Assembly (NCBI RefSeq): GCF_005281835.1
Contig: NZ_RZIS01000012.1
Location: 1-64,000, forward strand
DNA length: 64,000 nucleotides
Direction of reading: 5' to 3'
Source of the DNA: Vibrio profundi
Lineage (GTDB): Bacteria; Pseudomonadota; Gammaproteobacteria; Enterobacterales; Vibrionaceae
Made by a program: the position numbers and the translations under genes. The notes below the pieces were generated by a model. The model was not told the origin of the DNA and searched no databases. It was given only the letters and a program-made list of their open reading frames with translations. Position 1 is the stretch's first letter. Every line of letters begins with the position of its first letter. Below, in pieces: positions 18,487-27,097 of the stretch.

Positions 18487-18604
18487 AAAATACTTTGGGA
18501 TGCGGTTAGCGCTACAGAATTGATTTATAGTAAGAATATCGCTGGCGTGGCTAGTAAGCTTGGGCCTACGGTTCGATACTTTGAGAACATTTAAGGGATG
18601 ATAA

Positions 18605-19357
18605 ATGTCGGAATCTATTTTGCTGATCGCAGAGCTAAAAAAGCAGTTAAAATTACACGGCGTTACTTATCAAGACATTGCGAAAGCTTTGTCGTTGACT
18701 GAGGGGTCGGTAAAGCGCTTGTTTGCTCAAGGCAATAACTTGAGCCTAGATCGACTAGAGCAGATTTGTCAGTTGATTGGCTTAGAAATGGCAGAGCTAT
18801 TTAGACTGGCGAGTCGTTCCTCTCAGCAGTTAATGTCTTTGGAGTGGCAGCAAGAAGAACAATTAGTGGCCGATAAAGGTTTGCTACTCGTCGCGGTTTG
18901 TGTGGTTAATGGTTACAAGTTCGAGCAAATCGTTGAGCAGTACTGCTTTAGTGAAACTGAGTTGATTCAAATGTTGGCTCACTTAGATAGGCTTAAAGTG
19001 ATTGAACTGCTGCCTGGTAATCGCATTAAACTTAGGATCTCGCCGTCATTTTCTTGGTTAGCGGGCGGGCCAATTCAACAATTTTTCCAACAACAAGTAC
19101 AAGCCGAGTTCTTCAAATCTAACTTTACTCAACCAGACGAAAAACTGCTTATGGCGACAGGCTTGATGTCGATTCCGAGCAATCAAAAGCTTCAGCAACG
19201 TCTTCACAAATTGGTACAGGAATTTTATTCCACCTGTCAGCGAGACGATGGGTTAGATATGGATCAGCGGCATGGAACGTCGATGATAGTGGCCATTCGT
19301 CGTTGGAACTTTCCTTTATTTGATCAACTGGAGAATAAACCCAGCGCTTCCAAATAA
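18605..19357 (+). CDS. XRE-family helix-turn-helix regulator
   Basis: A 250-residue protein. Residues about 8-65 are a lambda-repressor-like HTH (TYQDIAKALSLTEGSVKRLFAQGNNLSLDRLEQICQLIG). The rest (about 80-250) is a helical region I do not recognise; it may be an effector or oligomerisation domain. AGGGATG lies upstream of the ATG. It is followed on the same strand by the VIT/VWA gene, and the repeats between them may be its operator. Confidence 0.85.
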   Translation: MSESILLIAELKKQLKLHGVTYQDIAKALSLTEGSVKRLFAQGNNLSLDRLEQICQLIGLEMAELFRLASRSSQQLMSLEWQQEEQLVADKGLLLVAVCVVNGYKFEQIVEQYCFSETELIQMLAHLDRLKVIELLPGNRIKLRISPSFSWLAGGPIQQFFQQQVQAEFFKSNFTQPDEKLLMATGLMSIPSNQKLQQRLHKLVQEFYSTCQRDDGLDMDQRHGTSMIVAIRRWNFPLFDQLENKPSASK

Positions 19358-19401
19358 AAGTTACCTATAACACTCCTCAAAGTTACCTATAAGGTGACTT
19401 T
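19357..19401. promoter_or_regulatory. Tandem 14-bp repeats, putative operator upstream of the VIT/VWA gene
   Basis: AAAGTTACCTATAA occurs twice (19357-19370 and 19379-19392) with a 22-bp period, two helical turns. The second copy continues into GGTGACTTT, forming an inverted repeat with AAAGTTACC (8 of 9). The first copy starts at the last base of the XRE gene. Binding by that XRE protein is inferred. Confidence 0.6.
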
Positions 19402-19494
19402 GTGTTTATCGCTATTACGATGTTGGAATATTAGGCACTCTGCAGGTGAAGGAAACAGCGGAATACGTTCTGCGTTCTAGCCAAGGAGCCTAAT

Positions 19495-21555
19495 ATGTCT
19501 ACCACTCAATCATCCTCATTTTATTGGAAGTGCTTTCTCGCAATTTTGTTTTTGCTTGTGAGCGCTTCAAGTTTTGCTAGCGGATTACTTAAGCCTGTAA
19601 ACAGTCAATATCAAGCGCTTAAAATCCAGTCTCATCACGTTAACGTCGTTATCGAAGATGGCTATGCAACCACCGCCATCGAACAAGAGTTCTATAACCC
19701 TAATCAATCTGAGTTAGAGGCGCTGTATGCTTTCCCAATTCCAGATAAAGCGGTAGTTGGGGAATTCATTTATTGGATAAATGGGCAACCCGTAATTGCG
19801 GAAGCCGTTGCCAAAGCACAAGCGGAGCAAATCTATCAAGACCAAAAAGCGCAGGGTAACGCGACAGCGATAACCGAGAAAAATGAATATAAAACGTTTG
19901 AAATGAGGGTCTTTCCTGTCCAGCCACAGCAATCAGTGAAAGTAAGGCTGGTCTACCTACAAGATTCATTGCTGGACCACTCTGTTGGTCACTATGTATA
20001 TCCAATGGAAGAAGGGGGCGTGGATGAGCAGCAAGACGCATTTTGGAGCCGAAATGATACGGTAGAGCAGGACTTTTCATTCAATATCGAGATTAAATCG
20101 GTGTACCCAGTTGATGGAGTTCGTTTACCTAAACACCCGCAAGCCACATTTAGTCAGTCTAAAGTGCAGCAGCAAACCATTTGGCAAGCCAACCTCTCAA
20201 ACCGTTCTGCGATGGATGTTGCGAATACCAATGACGATGAGAGTCACATAGCGCAGAGCACGCCGTTTCAACTTAACCAAGACATTGCGGTTTACTGGCG
20301 TTTGAAAAGTGGCTTACCGGGGCGCTTAGATATGGTGGCTTATCGTGACCCTCAACAAAGTAATCGAGGCACCGTTAAGCTGACCTTTACGCCGGGTGAT
20401 GACCTTTCTGTTGTGAAGCAAGGTCGTGATTGGATATTTATTCTAGACAAGTCGGGGTCGATGGCCGGTAAGTATCAAACCTTAGTGGAGGGAGTGAGAC
20501 AAGGGCTCGCCCGTCTGCCTGCCAACGATAGATTCCGTGTTGTGATGTTTAACAATGGTACAGAAGATTTATCTCAAGGTTACCAGTCAGTCACCCCACA
20601 AAATGTACAAGCTGTGCTGGACCGGGTGAGCCAATCGTCACCTAAAGGTGGAACCAATTTATACGCTGGTTTAATCGAAGGTCTAGGTAGCTTAGATGCC
20701 GATAGGGCTAGTGGTGTAGTGCTAGTGACTGACGGAGTTGCCAATGTGGGAGTCACGCATAAGCAGAAGTTCTTGGAACTCATGAAAGATCACGATGTGC
20801 GTTTGTTTACTTTTATTATGGGTAATAGTGCAAACAAGCCATTGCTAGAGCCAATGACCCAAACCTCAAATGGATTCTCGACGGTAGTCTCTAACTCAGA
20901 TGACATTCTTGGTCATATGATGAATGTAACCAGTAAGCTTTCTCATCTAGCGTATCGAGATATTAAGCTTAAAGTGGATGGCGTGAAGATTACCGATCTT
21001 ACTCCGGCTCAAATCAATAGTTTGTATCGTGGCGAGCAGTTAACTGTGTTTGGGCATTATTTCAAATCAGGGACTTCAAAAGTGACATTGACGGCGACGG
21101 TAGCGGGTCAAGAGCGCCAGTACCACACACAAATTGAGTTACCAGAAGTGGCCAATACCAACCCTGAATTAGAAAGGCTGTGGGCGTTCTCTTCGATTCA
21201 AGATATTAAGCAGCGTATGAACTATTTAGAGCAAGCGGATTCAGACTCGGAAAAAGCGATTGAATCGTTGGCACTAGAGTATGGTTTTCTAACGGATTAC
21301 ACCTCGCTGCTGGTGGTAGAAGATGCGGTGTTCGACCAACTTGGCATCGACAGAACCAACAAACTGCGCGTGGAAAAAGAGCAGTTGGCTCGAGAGAAGA
21401 GAGCCAGTCAATCAAGTAACCAACACCGAGCCGATGAAGCTCAACCTATGTTTAACCAACCTGCGCCAAGCCATTCTGGAAGTGGTGGGGGAAGCTTAGG
21501 CTGGGGAGTATTATTGCTATTACCACTCGTACGCTGGGTGCGAAATAGAAACTGA
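19495..21555 (+). CDS. VIT and VWA domain protein with GlyGly-CTERM-like tail
   Basis: A 686-residue exported protein. It has a signal peptide (about 1-29), a VIT domain (about 35-165, including IEQEFYNPNQSELEALYAFP), and a VWA domain (about 310-480) with the metal site DKSGSMAG, the downstream GGTNLYAGL threonine and VVLVTDG. The C-terminus is a low-complexity Ser/Gly linker, then GGGSLGWG, a short hydrophobic helix and a basic end (RWVRNRN), as in GlyGly-CTERM proteins processed by rhombosortase. Relatives are inter-alpha-trypsin-inhibitor-like adhesins of marine proteobacteria. No sortase or rhombosortase gene is adjacent. AAGGAG precedes the ATG. Confidence 0.87.
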   Translation: MSTTQSSSFYWKCFLAILFLLVSASSFASGLLKPVNSQYQALKIQSHHVNVVIEDGYATTAIEQEFYNPNQSELEALYAFPIPDKAVVGEFIYWINGQPVIAEAVAKAQAEQIYQDQKAQGNATAITEKNEYKTFEMRVFPVQPQQSVKVRLVYLQDSLLDHSVGHYVYPMEEGGVDEQQDAFWSRNDTVEQDFSFNIEIKSVYPVDGVRLPKHPQATFSQSKVQQQTIWQANLSNRSAMDVANTNDDESHIAQSTPFQLNQDIAVYWRLKSGLPGRLDMVAYRDPQQSNRGTVKLTFTPGDDLSVVKQGRDWIFILDKSGSMAGKYQTLVEGVRQGLARLPANDRFRVVMFNNGTEDLSQGYQSVTPQNVQAVLDRVSQSSPKGGTNLYAGLIEGLGSLDADRASGVVLVTDGVANVGVTHKQKFLELMKDHDVRLFTFIMGNSANKPLLEPMTQTSNGFSTVVSNSDDILGHMMNVTSKLSHLAYRDIKLKVDGVKITDLTPAQINSLYRGEQLTVFGHYFKSGTSKVTLTATVAGQERQYHTQIELPEVANTNPELERLWAFSSIQDIKQRMNYLEQADSDSEKAIESLALEYGFLTDYTSLLVVEDAVFDQLGIDRTNKLRVEKEQLAREKRASQSSNQHRADEAQPMFNQPAPSHSGSGGGSLGWGVLLLLPLVRWVRNRN

Positions 21556-21599
21556 ATGACTGAGTGGTAATAGGTGACAAAGATAGAATAGAAACAATG

Positions 21600-21632
21600 A
21601 AGCGAGCGGTGAGAAATCACCGCTCGCTTTTT
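21600..21632 (+). terminator. Terminator after the VIT/VWA gene
   Basis: Thirteen-bp perfect stem AAGCGAGCGGTGA/TCACCGCTCGCTT with a GAAA tetraloop, followed by T-rich sequence. Confidence 0.93.
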
Positions 21633-21782
21633 GTTTTTTAGAACAGTAAAAGGTTAATAAATGAAATTTTAAGAAACCCGTTGCTTATTGTGGTTAAGGG
21701 TGTCTAGTATGAATACGCGCCATAAAAACAATTCATGCAGCCAATTTAAACGTCAGGGATATAAGTAGGTTAGGGACAACAT

Positions 21783-23751
21783 ATGAAGAAAATATCAGAT
21801 CTTACAATCAGGAGTAGGCTGTTGTTTGGCAACATCGTTACTGTTGGGATTATAGCGATACTGTGCACCGTGGTTTGGAACTCAATTCGAACCATGAATC
21901 AAACGGACAATATGGTTACTCATACTTACAACGTGATTGATCATTCAAACGCTTTAGTGAATGCCATGGTCGATCAAGAAACGGGGCTAAGAGGCTACGC
22001 GATAGGGGGCCAAGAAGACTACTTAGAGCCTTATCATTCGGGGAAAAAAGGCGTTCAGTGAACATTTAGAAATAGTGAAAGGCTTAACCAGTGATAATCC
22101 AGAGCAACAAGTGCGTTTTGATGAAGTCGCGATAGACGCTGCGAACTGGCAGGAATATGCGCAAAATACCATTGAGCTTCGAGCGAACATTTATGAAGGG
22201 GAGTCTTACGTTAATGCACTCAAAGGGCTCATTGCTAGTGGTATAGGCAAGGCCCAAATGGATGGAATAAGAGCCGAAATCGATATTGGTCTGCACGAAA
22301 ATGGAGACGAATTGCTCGAAAGTATCGTGAATATGGAAACTGGATTACGCGGGTTCATGCTTAATCGTGAAGAGACGTTTCTTGAACCTTATTATGATGG
22401 TCAAGAGAGAATTGAACAGCTACTCAGCACCATGCCTCCATCTCGTCTGACTCGAAATATAAATGGTTGGATGAACGATTATGCTACCAAGGCAATTGGT
22501 TTGGTCAGAGAGGTTAATCGTTATCGCTCTATCGATGACCTATACGTCAAATTAACGAAGAAACAGGGTAAGCAATACATGGATGGCTTGCGTGATAAAG
22601 TTGCTGAAATTGTGGCTGTTGAGCAAGTTCTGATGAAGCAACGTCAACAAGCAGCAGCCTCCGCCTCTAACTTAGCGCTGATGGTAATAGCCGTTGGAGG
22701 AATCTCTACCGCCATCTTCAGCTTTGGCTTTAGTGGCTTCATATCAAAAAATATCACTTCTCAAATTAGTGCGGTGATCAATATTGCCAAGCAGTTAGCG
22801 AAGGGAGATCTCACGCACAATATTGAAAAAGGCGCCGATAATGAAATTGGCCAATTAACCAATGCGTTGAAATCTACCGCAGACAGTTTGAAAGAGATCA
22901 TCGGCAATATGGCAGTCGCCAGTGAAAGGTTGAGTAGTTCATCGAGTCAGCTAACCAGTATTACTGTCAGCACCAATAATGGTGCGAATGAGCAAATGCA
23001 CATGACAGATCAAGTGGCGGTCGCAATGAATCAAATGTCGATTTCTGTTCAAGAAGTGGCGAAAAATGCAGTTGATACGGCGCAATTTGCCAGTGATGCA
23101 AACGCGGAAGCCAAACAAGGGTTAGCGGTTGTTAGAGAAACCATAGATAGCATCAACACTTTAGAAAACGAACTTGAAGGCACCATGGGGCGTTTAAACG
23201 ATTTGGCCCAAGAAGCCACCAACATAGGTGGGATCCTAGATGTTATTTTGGATATCGCTGCACAAACGAACTTACTAGCGTTAAATGCGGCGATAGAGGC
23301 AGCGCGAGCAGGTGAACAGGGGCGAGGTTTTGCAGTGGTCGCCGATGAAGTTCGCGGCCTTGCGCAGAGAACTCAGGATTCTACTTCAGAAATTCAAAGC
23401 TTAATCGAACGCTTACAAAGTGGCACTCAAGATGCAGTCGAAAGTATGAAAAAGAGCAGCGATATTGTTCGCTCAAGTGTCGTCAAAGCTGAGAAGTCGG
23501 GAGGCGCATTTGACACTATCACTAACTCGATTGGAAAGATTCATGATATGAGCACTCAAAGTGCCAGTGCGTCAGAGCAGCAAAGTGTCACGGTTGATCA
23601 GATCAATCAAAACGTGGTGAACGTGAATAAGATCTCTCGTGAAAGTGTGGATGGTGCTGAACAAACGGTGGAATCGAGCCAAGAGTTAGTGAGTTTGTCT
23701 GAGCAGCTGCAAGGTATTGTTGGTCAGTTTAAAGTAGGTAAGGCGAGCTAG
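21783..23751 (+). pseudogene. Methyl-accepting chemotaxis protein interrupted by a one-base frameshift
   Basis: Reading from ATG 21783 gives 92 residues and stops at 22059-22061. A second frame continues to 23751 with the rest of a receptor. Removing one base at the A6/GG run (22044-22051) restores [16 protein letters not shown] and a continuous protein of 655 residues. The restored protein has a first membrane helix (about 12-34), two helical sensor modules each with an ETGLRG-x-LEPY motif about 120 residues apart (CHASE3-like), a second membrane helix, HAMP, and a signalling domain ([18 protein letters not shown]). As written, the gene is broken: the downstream part lacks the first helix and signal. 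Sequencing error, phase variation or true decay are all possible. Confidence 0.82.
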
Positions 23752-23770
23752 TTCATTTCGTTATTACTTA

Positions 23771-23796
23771 AAAAGCGAGCTTAGGCTCGCTTTTTT
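23771..23796 (+). terminator. Terminator after the frameshifted chemoreceptor
   Basis: Ten-bp stem AAAAGCGAGC/GCTCGCTTTT with a 4-nt loop and a T run. Confidence 0.92.
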
Positions 23797-23949
23797 GTTA
23801 TTTGGCGTAACGTAGGAGAACTAATCGTTCAGAAAAAGGTGATACATAACTGAAATTACTAAGAAAATAGCAAGCTGGGTTGGAGGAAATTGTCGCTATC
23901 GACTAGGGTTTATTTGATGCAATCATGTTCATATAAAAAGGACTCAGTT

Positions 23950-25905
23950 ATGAAGCGTTTCGCCATTTCGATATTAGCAATGGTCATTTCTAGCGGTACT
24001 TTCGCAACAGGCTCGAAACCCGCTACCCAAGCGACAATAGACGTTAACCAAGCTCTTTATAAAACCTTACCATTTAAAGACCAAAAAGATTTTGAGCGTG
24101 CACAGAAAGGCTTTATCGCAAAGCAAGATGTAGTGACCATCAAGAATGATAAGGGGGATGTAGTATGGGACTTGGAAGAGTATAAGAAATTTATCACGCT
24201 GGATGCCAAAGCACCAGACAGTGTGAATCCAAGTTTATGGCGAAACGCTCAACTCAATGTTATCAACGGGTTGTTTAAAGTGACGGACGGTATTTATCAA
24301 GTTCGTGGCTATGACCTTACCAATATTACGTTTGTCGAAGGTGAGAAAGGTTGGATCGTATTTGATCCGCTGATTTCACAAGAAACAGCGAAAGCGGCCT
24401 TAGAGTTCATTAATGCAGAGCTTGGAGAGCGCCCTGTTACCGCTGTTATCTACAGTCATAGTCATATTGATCACTTTGGCGGAGTTCGAGGGATTGTCGA
24501 CGAGCAAGATGTGAAGTCTGGTAAAGTGCAAATCATCGCTTCTCATGGATTTACCGAGCATGCAGTTTCTGAAAATGTCATTGCCGGTAACGCAATGGGG
24601 CGTCGTGCTATTTATATGTATGGAGCGTTACTGCCAAGAAACGCACAAGGTGGTGTTAATGGAGGGCTAGGACAAACGACTTCAACAGGTTTGGCGACAT
24701 TAATTCGCCCCACTCTGGTGATTGAGAAAACAGGTGAAGAGCATATTGTCGATGGTGTGAAGATGGTCTTCCAATATACCCCTGGCTCTGAAGCGCCAAC
24801 GGAGATCAACACTTGGATCCCAGAAAAGAAAGCACTGTGGATGGCTGAGAACAGCACCAATACGATGCATAACATTCTGACTCTACGTGGCGCTCAAGTG
24901 CGAGATGCCTTGAAGTGGTCATCGTACTTGAATGAAACGATTGAAATGTGGGGAGATGAAGTTGATGTGAAATTCCAAAGTCACCACTGGCCAATGTGGG
25001 GACAGGAAGAGATCGTTGATTACTTTAAATTGCAGCGTGATATGTATAAGTACACGCATGATCAAACCGTTCGTCTAATGAACCAAGGCTACATCGGTTC
25101 TGAAATTTCTGAAATCATTCAATTCCCAGATGAAATTGAAAACAACTGGAGCACTCGCGGGTACTACGGAACACTTCGTCATAATAGCCGCGCGGTTTAT
25201 CAACGCTATATGGGATGGTACAGCGGTAATCCTTCTGATCTTAACAACTTGCCACCGACTAACGCTGCGGTGAAATATGTCGAATACATGGGCGGTGAGC
25301 GAGCGGTCATTGAGAAAGCTAAGCAAGACTTTGATGAAGGCAAATACCGCTGGGTAGCAGAAGTGTTGAAGCATGTCGTTTTTGCCAACCCGCAAAGCAA
25401 AAAAGGCAAAGCTCTACTAGCGGATACTTATGAGCAACTTGGTTACCAAGCCGAATCAGGGCCTTGGCGTTCAGTGTATTTACAAGGAGCGTTTGAGCTA
25501 AGAAACGGTACGCCTGCTTCTGGGGGAACGAACACAGCCTCGCCAGATATCATCAAGAATATGCCGCCTGAAATGCTGTTTGATTACTTAGCGGTTCGTA
25601 TGCTTCCTGAAAAAGCTGCCGGTAAAGAGTACGCCATTAATATCAACTTCACTGACCTAGACGAGCAGTACACCTTGTATATCGAAAATTCTGTGCTCAA
25701 CCACACTACTAAGCTAAGTGATGATCCTGATGTCTCTTTGACCTTAACGAAAGCGGCGCTTGATGATGTTCAACTTGGCGTGATCACTTTAGAGAAGGCG
25801 ATTTCGAGCGGTGAAATTAAGCTGAAAGGTGATAAGAAGGCCTTTAAAGATTTCGTAGGTATGCTCGATACCTTCAACTTCTGGTTCAACATAGTGACCC
25901 CATAA
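23950..25905 (+). CDS. Secreted alkylsulfatase (SdsA/BDS1/YjcS family)
   Basis: A 651-residue enzyme from the ATG at 23950, which begins a signal peptide (MKRFAISILAMVISSGTFAT); an in-frame TTG at 23890 is rejected because it adds residues before that peptide. A metallo-beta-lactamase domain carries the zinc motif HSHIDH (about residue 174). An alkylsulfatase dimerisation domain and a C-terminal SCP2-like domain follow, the standard order and length. The family cleaves primary alkyl sulfates such as dodecyl sulfate to alcohol and sulfate. A small exported protein follows after 9 bp. No sulfate or fatty-alcohol genes are adjacent. Confidence 0.92.
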   Translation: MKRFAISILAMVISSGTFATGSKPATQATIDVNQALYKTLPFKDQKDFERAQKGFIAKQDVVTIKNDKGDVVWDLEEYKKFITLDAKAPDSVNPSLWRNAQLNVINGLFKVTDGIYQVRGYDLTNITFVEGEKGWIVFDPLISQETAKAALEFINAELGERPVTAVIYSHSHIDHFGGVRGIVDEQDVKSGKVQIIASHGFTEHAVSENVIAGNAMGRRAIYMYGALLPRNAQGGVNGGLGQTTSTGLATLIRPTLVIEKTGEEHIVDGVKMVFQYTPGSEAPTEINTWIPEKKALWMAENSTNTMHNILTLRGAQVRDALKWSSYLNETIEMWGDEVDVKFQSHHWPMWGQEEIVDYFKLQRDMYKYTHDQTVRLMNQGYIGSEISEIIQFPDEIENNWSTRGYYGTLRHNSRAVYQRYMGWYSGNPSDLNNLPPTNAAVKYVEYMGGERAVIEKAKQDFDEGKYRWVAEVLKHVVFANPQSKKGKALLADTYEQLGYQAESGPWRSVYLQGAFELRNGTPASGGTNTASPDIIKNMPPEMLFDYLAVRMLPEKAAGKEYAININFTDLDEQYTLYIENSVLNHTTKLSDDPDVSLTLTKAALDDVQLGVITLEKAISSGEIKLKGDKKAFKDFVGMLDTFNFWFNIVTP

Positions 25906-25914
25906 GGAAAGCAG

Positions 25915-26382
25915 ATGAAACCTAGCTACGTAACGACACTTCTGGGGCTTTCATTATGGGGGGCAAGTTTGTCAGCTCAGGCTTGCTCTTATGATGGCCA
26001 GTTTAATAACCCGTTTAAAGAAAGCTATCCGGGCGCGTTAGATATAGCAATTGCCACGCAGGATGCTCTGTCTGATGAATCTTTGGAGCATATTAAGGTG
26101 CTGGAAGGAGCGCAAGGGCTCAGGCGAGCAAGCTGGTGGTTGACACTTATGACGAAACACAATGCCAACGATTTGGAGTCGGTATCTTATATTTATTTGG
26201 TCGATAGTCATCTTTGGTCAAAGGTTTCAAATGGTAATCAAATAGAGATCCATGTGCCGCCTAACTCCGATGATGCGTCGTCTGTGCTTCTATTAAGTGA
26301 AGCGGCATTGCAGGCGTTGGTCAGTCAAAAAGTCGATTTACAAAGTGCTATCGAACTTGGTATTGCCCAAATAGCGGGCTAA
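25915..26382 (+). CDS. Small exported protein of unknown function, cotranscribed with the alkylsulfatase
   Basis: A 155-residue protein with a signal peptide (about 1-22, ending SAQA) and Cys-Ser directly after it. No membrane helix or known catalytic motif follows. It starts 9 bp after the alkylsulfatase stop with AAGGAAAG upstream, and both precede one terminator, so an accessory role outside the cytoplasm is likely (inference). I do not recognise the family. Confidence 0.75.
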   Translation: MKPSYVTTLLGLSLWGASLSAQACSYDGQFNNPFKESYPGALDIAIATQDALSDESLEHIKVLEGAQGLRRASWWLTLMTKHNANDLESVSYIYLVDSHLWSKVSNGNQIEIHVPPNSDDASSVLLLSEAALQALVSQKVDLQSAIELGIAQIAG

Positions 26383-26394
26383 CAACGTAATAAT

Positions 26395-26430
26395 AGAGCC
26401 CCATTAGCATAGGCTAGTGGGGTTCTTTTT
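26395..26430 (+). terminator. Terminator after the alkylsulfatase unit
   Basis: AGAGCCCCATTAGC pairs with GCTAGTGGGGTTCT around a short ATAG loop, with minor mismatches, followed by TTTTT. The ribosome site of the next gene begins within three bases. Confidence 0.85.
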
Positions 26431-26443
26431 CGAGGAGCGAGAT

Positions 26444-27046
26444 TTGAAAATTTCTATGGTTAAACTGGCTATCGCATTGGCTATTTTGGTGGTAGCTGCA
26501 TTAGGTAAGGCTTACGCTGAAGAAGCGCAACAGCAAAGCGAGCTAAGTAAAGAGAGTGAGCCGTTCGTCAATGTAAATATGGTGCTTGAACTTGATGGTA
26601 TCGAGGCCTCTGTTCAAGAGATTCAGGGTTCATTTGCCAGCATTTCTGACTCATTGGCGATGATAGCGAGTAGCGATAGCTTGACTGCCGAACAGCAGCA
26701 ATTGTTGTCTGACACAGTGGAAAACTTAAATCGCTTAATCACAGTATCTCGTGATTCGGTGAAAGCGCTTCCGGTGGCAAAGCAAGTGGTACAACAAAAC
26801 AGCCAAGACTTTTTCGATGAAGTGAAGTTTAACCTGATGTTGGTGATTGCTCTAATTGCACTTGTGTTAATAGCGGTGATCGGTTGCATTTATTGGTTGG
26901 TACTTAAGCCGATGCAAACAACGGTTGTTCAAGCGACGGCAAATATTTTGACTATGGCCGTGGCAATTCGCACCACAGCACAAGCACTAGAAAGTAGCAC
27001 GGAAAAACAGCAGCAAATTTGGCAGGAAATAGAGTCAAACAAGTAA
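26444..27046 (+). CDS. Small membrane-anchored protein with helical periplasmic region
   Basis: A 200-residue protein starting at TTG 26444: AGGAG lies at 26433-26437, six bases before TTG and too far from the ATG at 26456. An N-terminal signal or anchor (about 1-25, ending KAYA) is followed by a helical, Gln/Glu/Ser-rich stretch, a strong membrane helix (about 128-154) and a helical C-terminal segment. The layout resembles a chemoreceptor sensor module without a signalling domain, but I do not recognise a family. The ribosome site abuts the preceding terminator. Confidence 0.72.
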   Translation: MKISMVKLAIALAILVVAALGKAYAEEAQQQSELSKESEPFVNVNMVLELDGIEASVQEIQGSFASISDSLAMIASSDSLTAEQQQLLSDTVENLNRLITVSRDSVKALPVAKQVVQQNSQDFFDEVKFNLMLVIALIALVLIAVIGCIYWLVLKPMQTTVVQATANILTMAVAIRTTAQALESSTEKQQQIWQEIESNK

Positions 27047-27097
27047 AATCAAAGGTGCTTCGGGTGGCTGATCAACCTGTTTTTTCGTATCGCTACA

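Noticed and set aside
22044-22050. A-AAA-AAG heptamer at the chemoreceptor frameshift, which could mean programmed -1 slippage
   Set aside because: The heptamer is not in the zero frame needed for -1 slippage, and rejoining the frames requires a +1 shift. No stimulatory hairpin was seen.
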